Assembly: GCA_038254195.1 (NCBI GenBank)
Contig: JBBSGJ010000022.1
Coordinates: 1 to 19,049 of the forward strand
Reading direction: 5' to 3'
DNA: 19,049 nt
From: JBBQAA01 sp038254195
GTDB taxonomy: Bacteria; Actinomycetota; Thermoleophilia; Solirubrobacterales; Solirubrobacteraceae
Both the position numbers and the translations under genes were made by a program. Below are positions 14,507 through 19,049 of this stretch, in pieces (the first letter of the stretch is position 1; every line of letters starts with the position of its first letter). A model generated the notes under the pieces. That model searched no databases. It saw nothing but the letters and a program-made list of their open reading frames with translations, and was not told the origin of the DNA.

Positions 14507-14682
14507 GCGCCCCGGGAGCGGCTCTCGAGCCAGAGGCGCCCGGCCCCCGCGACGACGAAGAGCGCGCCGATCAGGACGCCCTGGGCGATCGCCCCGCCGC
14601 CGGCGGCCACGGTGCGCACGACGAGGGCGATCCCGACGAGGACCATCGCCCAGGAGAGGATGTGCGTCGCGCTCCCGCGCAT
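14503..14682 (-). CDS. 59-residue two-helix membrane protein between the permeases
   Basis: A small protein, MRGSATHILSWAMVLVGIAL onward. Two hydrophobic segments lie at about 8-26 and 34-49, separated by a Gly/Ala-rich loop AAGGGAIAQG, with a basic C-terminus LESRSRGA. Its ATG at 14682 shares a base with the stop of permease 1 (TGATG), and its TGA overlaps the GTG of permease 2 (GTGA), so it is sandwiched and translationally coupled on both sides. I know no named family. The position strongly suggests an accessory subunit of one or both permeases. Confidence 0.75.
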   Translation of the reverse strand: MRGSATHILSWAMVLVGIALVVRTVAAGGGAIAQGVLIGALFVVAGAGRLWLESRSRGA

Positions 14683-16589
14683 CACACGAGGGCGCTCGCG
14701 GGGACGCGCCGCGCGCTGTCGGCGGGCAGCGACTCGATGATGACCCGGCACGGCCGCTCGTCGAGCACGGTTTCGAGCGTCCGGTCGAAGAGTGACCCGG
14801 CCCCGTTGCGCTTCGACATGGGCATGACGATCGCCTTCGCGTGCATCTCCTGGGCCTCCTTGACGATCCGGCTGCCGGCCTCGCCGGGGCGCACGGGCTT
14901 GCAGTGTCCGCTCACCCGGCGGCCCCCCTGGATCTTCGCCTGCTCGATCACCGACTGCGCGGCCTCCTCCTGCGCCCGGAGGTGCGCGCCGATCGGCGCG
15001 TTCCACGGCACGGTGATGTTCACGAGCACGTGGATGCCGCGCCGCCGGTGGGCGGCCATCCGCTGGGCGGTGGCCATGAGCTCCGGCTCGTAGCCGCGCT
15101 CGTCGAAGACCACGAGGATCGACTCGTACTCCGCCTCCGTGTCGACCACGGACCGGGGGATGACCACCTTGTGGGTGGTCACGAGATCGAGCCCCTGGCG
15201 GCGCCGGTAGATCAGGTAGAGCAGGACGCCGAGCGTGAGCCAGCCCGCCCCCGCGGCGGCGACGGGCGGGTAGAGGACGGTCACGGTGAGAAAGGCGATC
15301 CCGGTGCCGATCCCGCCCAGGACGGCGAAGAGCGGCAGGTCGCGCCCGGCGATGCGGATGTTCCCCGGCCCGCGGTAGGGCCGCTCGCGGTCGGGGTCTG
15401 AGAGGCGCAGGCGGATCACCGAGGCGTGGGCGATGGTGAACGAGAGCATCGCGCCGAACGCGTACATGTTCCCCAGGAAGGTGGCCTGGCCCGGGATGAG
15501 CGTCACGCACGCGATCCCCCCGAAGACGATGATCCCGATCCAGGGGGTGTTGAACTTCGGGTGCAGTTGACGCAGGCGATCGGGCACCTGGCGGTGCAGC
15601 CCCATGGAGTAGACGAGCCGCGAGACGCCGATGAGCCCGGCGTTCGCGGCGATGAAGAGGATCGTCGCGGCGAGGATGCCGACGTAGATCTCCCCCGCGT
15701 GCTGGAAGACCCCGAGCCCGAGGGACTTGACGATCCCGAGCACGGGGTCGGCGGCGAAGCCCCCCTGGCTCTCGGGCTGGCCGAGCTTCGTGACGAAGGA
15801 GCCGTCGCCCTGCCGCATGACGGGCAGGGCGGAGAGGGCGACCGCGGGCAGGAGCGCGTAGATCGCGAACACGGCGATGACCACGCGCTTGATCGCCGCG
15901 GGGACGGTCCTGCCGACGTCCTTGGCCTCCTCGGCCATGTTCGAGATCGTCTCGATTCCCGTGTAGGCGATCATCCCCAGCGGGATCGCCAGGAAGAAGT
16001 CCTTCCACGTGGGCGCGAGGCCGAGGTGGACGTTGTCCACGAGCGTGCTCGGCGAGAGGACGAGGAAGGTCCCCACGAGCACGAGCAGCAGCTGCGTGGC
16101 CAAGTCGGTGACCGCCAGCACGATGTTGAGCCGCGCCGCCTCCTTGACGCCGACGACGTTGATCGCGGAGAGCACGGCGACGATCGCGATGCCGGCGATG
16201 ATGTCCCCGGGGCCGTGGCGTAGGGCGTCCCAGAAGAGCCCCCCGATGTAGTGGGGGACGAAGAACGCCGAGATGGCGATCGTGATGACGTAGTTGAGCA
16301 TCTGGCCCCACGCGGCGAAGAAGGACCAGAACTCGTTGAAGGCGTGGCGCGCGAAGGAGGAGGAGCCGCCCGCCTCGGGGTACATCGTGGTCGCCTCGGC
16401 GTAGGTGGCGGCCGTGAGGTAGAAGATGACCCCGGTGATGATGAACACCACCGGCGTGAGCCCGAGCGCGAACGAGGCCACGAGGCCGAGCGCGTAGTAG
16501 ATCGACGACCCGACGTTGCCGTAGGCCGTCGCGAAGAGCGCGTTGACGCCGAGCACCCGCTCGAGTCCGTGGAGGCGGCGCTGGGCCAT
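14682..16589 (-). CDS. APC permease-UspA fusion 1
   Basis: A 635-residue APC-superfamily transporter with about 12 TM spans and a C-terminal UspA domain. TM1 has YGNVGSSIYYALG (23-35), the glycine-rich unwound site; TM6 has MIAYTGIETISNMAEEAKD (206-224). NAGLIGVSRLVYSMGLHRQVP and FGAMLSFTIAHASVI are typical of the family. Residues 488-620 are UspA-like, starting YESILVVFDERGYEPELMA and ending RPCRVIIES. Such domains bind ATP or cyclic nucleotides in some members; a canonical GxxGx9G loop is not clear here (NGAGSLFDRT). The ATG at 16589 lies 13 bp after a TACAAT box. Substrate unknown: amino acid by family, cation by operon context. Confidence 0.92.
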   Translation of the reverse strand: MAQRRLHGLERVLGVNALFATAYGNVGSSIYYALGLVASFALGLTPVVFIITGVIFYLTAATYAEATTMYPEAGGSSSFARHAFNEFWSFFAAWGQMLNYVITIAISAFFVPHYIGGLFWDALRHGPGDIIAGIAIVAVLSAINVVGVKEAARLNIVLAVTDLATQLLLVLVGTFLVLSPSTLVDNVHLGLAPTWKDFFLAIPLGMIAYTGIETISNMAEEAKDVGRTVPAAIKRVVIAVFAIYALLPAVALSALPVMRQGDGSFVTKLGQPESQGGFAADPVLGIVKSLGLGVFQHAGEIYVGILAATILFIAANAGLIGVSRLVYSMGLHRQVPDRLRQLHPKFNTPWIGIIVFGGIACVTLIPGQATFLGNMYAFGAMLSFTIAHASVIRLRLSDPDRERPYRGPGNIRIAGRDLPLFAVLGGIGTGIAFLTVTVLYPPVAAAGAGWLTLGVLLYLIYRRRQGLDLVTTHKVVIPRSVVDTEAEYESILVVFDERGYEPELMATAQRMAAHRRRGIHVLVNITVPWNAPIGAHLRAQEEAAQSVIEQAKIQGGRRVSGHCKPVRPGEAGSRIVKEAQEMHAKAIVMPMSKRNGAGSLFDRTLETVLDERPCRVIIESLPADSARRVPASALV

Positions 16590-16602
16590 CGTGCGAACTT
16601 CG

Positions 16603-16608
16603 ATTGTA
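16603..16608 (-). promoter_or_regulatory. -10 box of the six-gene transporter operon
   Basis: TACAAT on the minus strand (16608 to 16603) lies 13 bp before the ATG of permease 1, giving a leader of only about 5-8 bases, with no separate Shine-Dalgarno sequence. No clear -35 is seen. The divergent reductase gene starts within the next 10 bp, so the two promoters must overlap. Confidence 0.5.
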
Positions 16609-16615
16609 TGTGGGG

Positions 16616-17734
16616 ATGGCCTCCCACCACGAGCCGCGGATCGTCGTCTTCGGGGCCACGGGCTACACGGGGCGGCTGGTGGCCGAGGCGCTCGTGCGCG
16701 ACGGCGCCCGGCCGGTGCTCGCGGGACGCTCCGCGCCGAAGCTCTCGGTGGCCGCTGTGGAGCTCGGGGACCTCGAGACCGCCGTCGCCGACGTGGGCGA
16801 CCCGCGGTCGGTCCGGGCGCTCGTGGCGGCCGGCGACGTGCTCGTGTCGACCGTGGGTCCGTTCCAGAGGTACGGGGAGCCCGCCGTCCGCGCCGCGGTG
16901 GAGGCCGGCGCCCACTACCTGGACTCGACGGGCGAGCCTCCCTTCATCCGGCTCATCTTCGAGCGCTGGGCCGGGCCGGCCCGGGCCGCGCAGGTCGGGC
17001 TGCTCCCGGCCTTCGGGTACGACTGGGTGCCGGGGAACCTCGCCGCCGTGCTCGCGCTCGAGCGCGCCGGGCCGGGGGCGGTCGCCGTGCACGTGGGCTA
17101 CTTCATGACGGGCTCCGCCTCGCGCGACGGCATGAGCGGCGGGACCGCGGCGTCGCTCGGGGGCGTCCTGCTCGAGCCGGGCTTCGCCTGGCGCGGTGGA
17201 CGCCTGGTGACCGAGCGGGGCGCGGCGCGGGTCCGGGGCTTCCACGTCGGTGGCCGGCTTCGCCAGGGCTTCGCGGTGGGCGCGTCGGAGCACTTCACCC
17301 TCCCGCGCTGGCGGCCGTCCGTCGCGGAGGTCGACGTCTACCTCGGGTGGCTCGGGCCGGCGTCGCGCGGCATGCAGGCGTTCTCGGCCGTGGGCGCCCT
17401 CGCCCGCCGGGTCCCCGGCGTCCAGAGCGGGGCGGAGGGGCTGCTCGACCGGTTCCTCAAGGGGTCGACGGGCGGCCCGGACGCCGCCGCCCGGTCGCGG
17501 TCGGCCTCGCTCGTCGTCGCCGAGGCCCGCACCGCGAACGGCGAGATCCTCGCGTCGAGCACCCTCCGCGGGCCCAACCCCTACACCTACACGGCCGACA
17601 TCCTCGCCTGGGCCGCCCGGCGCGCACTGGAGCACGGGCTCGAGGACGTGGGCGCGCTCGGCCCCGCGCAGGCCTTCGGTCTCGACGTCCTCACCGAGGG
17701 CAACCGCGCGGCGGGGATGGTCGAGGCCCGTTAG
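16616..17734 (+). CDS. Saccharopine-dehydrogenase-like / trans-acting enoyl reductase family protein
   Basis: A 372-residue NAD(P)-dependent Rossmann protein. The N-terminus IVVFGATGYTGRLVAEALV holds the nucleotide-binding GxTGYTG, followed by VLAGRS, VLVSTVGPFQRYGEPAVRA and AGAHYLDSTGEPPFI, all typical of the saccharopine dehydrogenase NADP-binding/trans-acting enoyl reductase group (as in mycobacterial Rv2449c/Rv2953-type proteins). Those act in lipid biosynthesis; the substrate here is unknown. The conserved NPYTYTADILAWAARRAL lies near the C-terminus. TTG 16604 and GTG 16610 are in-frame alternatives; ATG 16616 fits the start of homology. Its stop (TAG 17732-17734) overlaps the stop of the convergent hppA. 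It is divergent from the transporter operon. Confidence 0.85.
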   Translation: MASHHEPRIVVFGATGYTGRLVAEALVRDGARPVLAGRSAPKLSVAAVELGDLETAVADVGDPRSVRALVAAGDVLVSTVGPFQRYGEPAVRAAVEAGAHYLDSTGEPPFIRLIFERWAGPARAAQVGLLPAFGYDWVPGNLAAVLALERAGPGAVAVHVGYFMTGSASRDGMSGGTAASLGGVLLEPGFAWRGGRLVTERGAARVRGFHVGGRLRQGFAVGASEHFTLPRWRPSVAEVDVYLGWLGPASRGMQAFSAVGALARRVPGVQSGAEGLLDRFLKGSTGGPDAAARSRSASLVVAEARTANGEILASSTLRGPNPYTYTADILAWAARRALEHGLEDVGALGPAQAFGLDVLTEGNRAAGMVEAR

Positions 17735-19049
17735 GCGATCAGCGGGATGATGAGGATCGCGACGATGTTGGCGACCTTGATCATCGGGTTGATCGCGGGG
17801 CCGGCGGTGTCCTTGTAGGGATCGCCGACGGTGTCGCCGGTGATGGACGCCGCGTGGGCCTCGGAGCCCTTGCCGCCGAACGCCCCGTCCTCGATGAGCT
17901 TCTTCGCGTTGTCCCACGCACCGCCGCCGGCGGTCATCGAGACGGCCACGAAGAGCCCGACGACGATGACGCCGATGAGCAGGCCGCCGAGCGCCTTGAT
18001 CGACAGCAGGCCCACGACGAGCGTGAACACGATGGGAATCAGCGACGGGATGATCATCTCGCGCTGCGCGGACTTCGTGACGATGTCGACGCAGGTCGCG
18101 TAGTCGGGCTTCTCCGTCCCGTCCATGATCCCCGGCTTCTCGCGGAACTGGCGGCGGACCTCCTCGACGACCGCGCCGCCGGCGCGGCCCACGGCCTCCA
18201 TCGAGAGCGACGCGAACAGGTAGACCATGAGCCCGCCGATGAGCAGACCGATGAGCACGGGCGGGTCGTCGATCCGGAAGGTCGTCGGCGAGCCGGCGCG
18301 CGCGAGCTCGATCCGGAACGCCGCGAAGAGCACGAGGGCGGCGAGCACGGCCGAGCCGATCGCGTATCCCTTGGTGACGGCCTTGGTGGTGTTGCCCACC
18401 GCGTCGAGGGGGTCGGTGACGTTGCGGACCTCCTCGGGCATCTCGGCCATCTCGGCGATGCCGCCCGCGTTGTCGGTGATCGGCCCGAAGGCGTCGAGGG
18501 CGACGATCAGGCCGGTCAGCGAGAGCTGGGCCATGACCGCGACGCCGATGCCGTAGATGCCCGCGAGCGAGTCGGCGCCGAGGATGCCCAGGGCGATGAC
18601 CAGGGCCGGCAGCGCGGTGGCCTGCATCCCCGAGGAGAGGCCCTGGATCACGTTCGTCGCGTGGCCGGTCTCCGACGCGCGCGCCGTCTTGCGCACCGGG
18701 CTGAAGCGCGTCGACGTGTAGTAGTCGGTGATCACGAAGAGGAACCCGGTGATGGCGAGGCCGATGAGCGCGCAGAGGTAGAGGTCGCCGACGCCGGGGA
18801 CGTCGCCGGGGGCGCTCGCGTTCTGGAGCGAGAGGTTGTCCATCAGGAACTTCGTCACGGGATAGAACGCGACCGCGGCGATGACACCCGAGACGATCAG
18901 GCCCTGGTAGAGCGCGCGCTCGACGTTGGACCCGCGCACCGCGAAGGTGCCGATGATCGAGGCGATGATGGAGACGGCGCCGAGCACGAGCGGGAAGAGC
19001 GCGACCTGGGTGGCGTTCTCGCCCCCGAACGTCAGCACCCCGAGCAGCA
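17731..19049 (-). CDS. hppA: Membrane-bound proton-translocating pyrophosphatase, C-terminal part
   Basis: The right edge cuts this gene; about 438 residues from the middle to the C-terminus are present, in frame to the last base. The integral membrane enzyme couples pyrophosphate hydrolysis to ion pumping. Seen are DAFGPITDNAGGIAEMAEMP, DPLDAVGNTTKAVTKGYAIG, GGGAWDNAKKLIEDG and ASITGDTVGDPYKDTAGPAI, all near-invariant in the family. In GNTTKAVTKG the Lys and Thr sit at the positions (460 and 463 in Carboxydothermus numbering) that mark the K+-independent H+-pumping type, instead of Ala and Gly. The N-terminal catalytic DxxxD region lies outside. TAA at 17731-17733. Confidence 0.95.
   Translation of the reverse strand, partial: LLGVLTFGGENATQVALFPLVLGAVSIIASIIGTFAVRGSNVERALYQGLIVSGVIAAVAFYPVTKFLMDNLSLQNASAPGDVPGVGDLYLCALIGLAITGFLFVITDYYTSTRFSPVRKTARASETGHATNVIQGLSSGMQATALPALVIALGILGADSLAGIYGIGVAVMAQLSLTGLIVALDAFGPITDNAGGIAEMAEMPEEVRNVTDPLDAVGNTTKAVTKGYAIGSAVLAALVLFAAFRIELARAGSPTTFRIDDPPVLIGLLIGGLMVYLFASLSMEAVGRAGGAVVEEVRRQFREKPGIMDGTEKPDYATCVDIVTKSAQREMIIPSLIPIVFTLVVGLLSIKALGGLLIGVIVVGLFVAVSMTAGGGAWDNAKKLIEDGAFGGKGSEAHAASITGDTVGDPYKDTAGPAINPMIKVANIVAILIIPLIA

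Noticed and set aside
12314..14740. An 808-codon plus-strand reading frame opposite the permease and RCK genes
   Set aside because: The translation is full of Arg, Asp, His and Gly repeats without domain motifs, whereas the opposite strand encodes clear permease and RCK proteins.
14503..16659. A 718-codon minus-strand frame overlapping permease 1
   Set aside because: Only its last 59 codons are credible (the small membrane protein); the rest is an Arg/Gly/His-rich shadow of permease 1.
1..19049. CRISPR arrays, rRNA, tRNA, riboswitches and insertion sequences
   Set aside because: No regularly spaced repeats, cloverleaf-like segments, conserved rRNA stretches or transposase reading frames were recognised by eye.

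Overview
The window is very GC-rich, with tightly packed genes, many GTG starts and 4-8 bp stop/start overlaps. The gene content points to a high-GC actinomycete, probably of the Thermoleophilia/Solirubrobacterales type: a K+-independent type membrane pyrophosphatase, Gly-Glu-Cys variant flavin disulfide oxidoreductase, MmyB-type regulator, DHA2 exporter and APC-UspA fusions. That placement is inference from protein style and was not tested by a search.

Region 1 (1-5333, minus strand) is an apparent five-gene operon read right to left: glpK, glpD, a dihydrolipoyl-dehydrogenase-like flavoenzyme, msrA and a zinc-finger anti-sigma factor cut by the window edge. It joins glycerol uptake and oxidation to redox repair and stress signalling. 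glpK and glpD share a GTGA overlap, and the other gaps are 14-41 bp. No glpF is present.

Region 2 (about 5334-9558) is a patchwork. It holds an orphan Phd/YefM antitoxin with an abnormal tail and no toxin, an intact DHA2-type MFS exporter, a pair of palindromic operator-like sites, an MmyB-family regulator that has lost its DNA-binding half, an unknown protein, a complete RHH antitoxin/MazF toxin pair, and the tail of a second MFS transporter fused in frame to the AlkA glycosylase. Three or four gene fragments within 4 kb suggest repeated insertion and deletion.

Region 3 (16589 down to 10292, minus strand) is the most interesting part: a six-gene operon with one -10-like box just before its first gene. 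In order it encodes APC permease-UspA fusion 1, a 59-residue two-helix membrane protein, APC permease-UspA fusion 2, an RCK_N-only TrkA-like protein, a full RCK_N-RCK_C TrkA-like protein, and an FAD/NAD(P)H reductase of the ferredoxin-reductase type. Five junctions are 25 bp or shorter, and three of them overlap. The second permease is a diverged paralogue of the first that has lost the TM1 glycines. I infer a multi-subunit cation or amino-acid transporter controlled by nucleotide (UspA, RCK) and perhaps by NADH redox state.

Region 4 (16616-19049) has a saccharopine-dehydrogenase-like/trans-acting enoyl reductase gene on the plus strand. It runs tail to tail into the C-terminal two thirds of a membrane-bound proton pyrophosphatase gene (hppA), which enters from the right edge. 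No rRNA, tRNA, CRISPR array or recognisable insertion sequence was seen.
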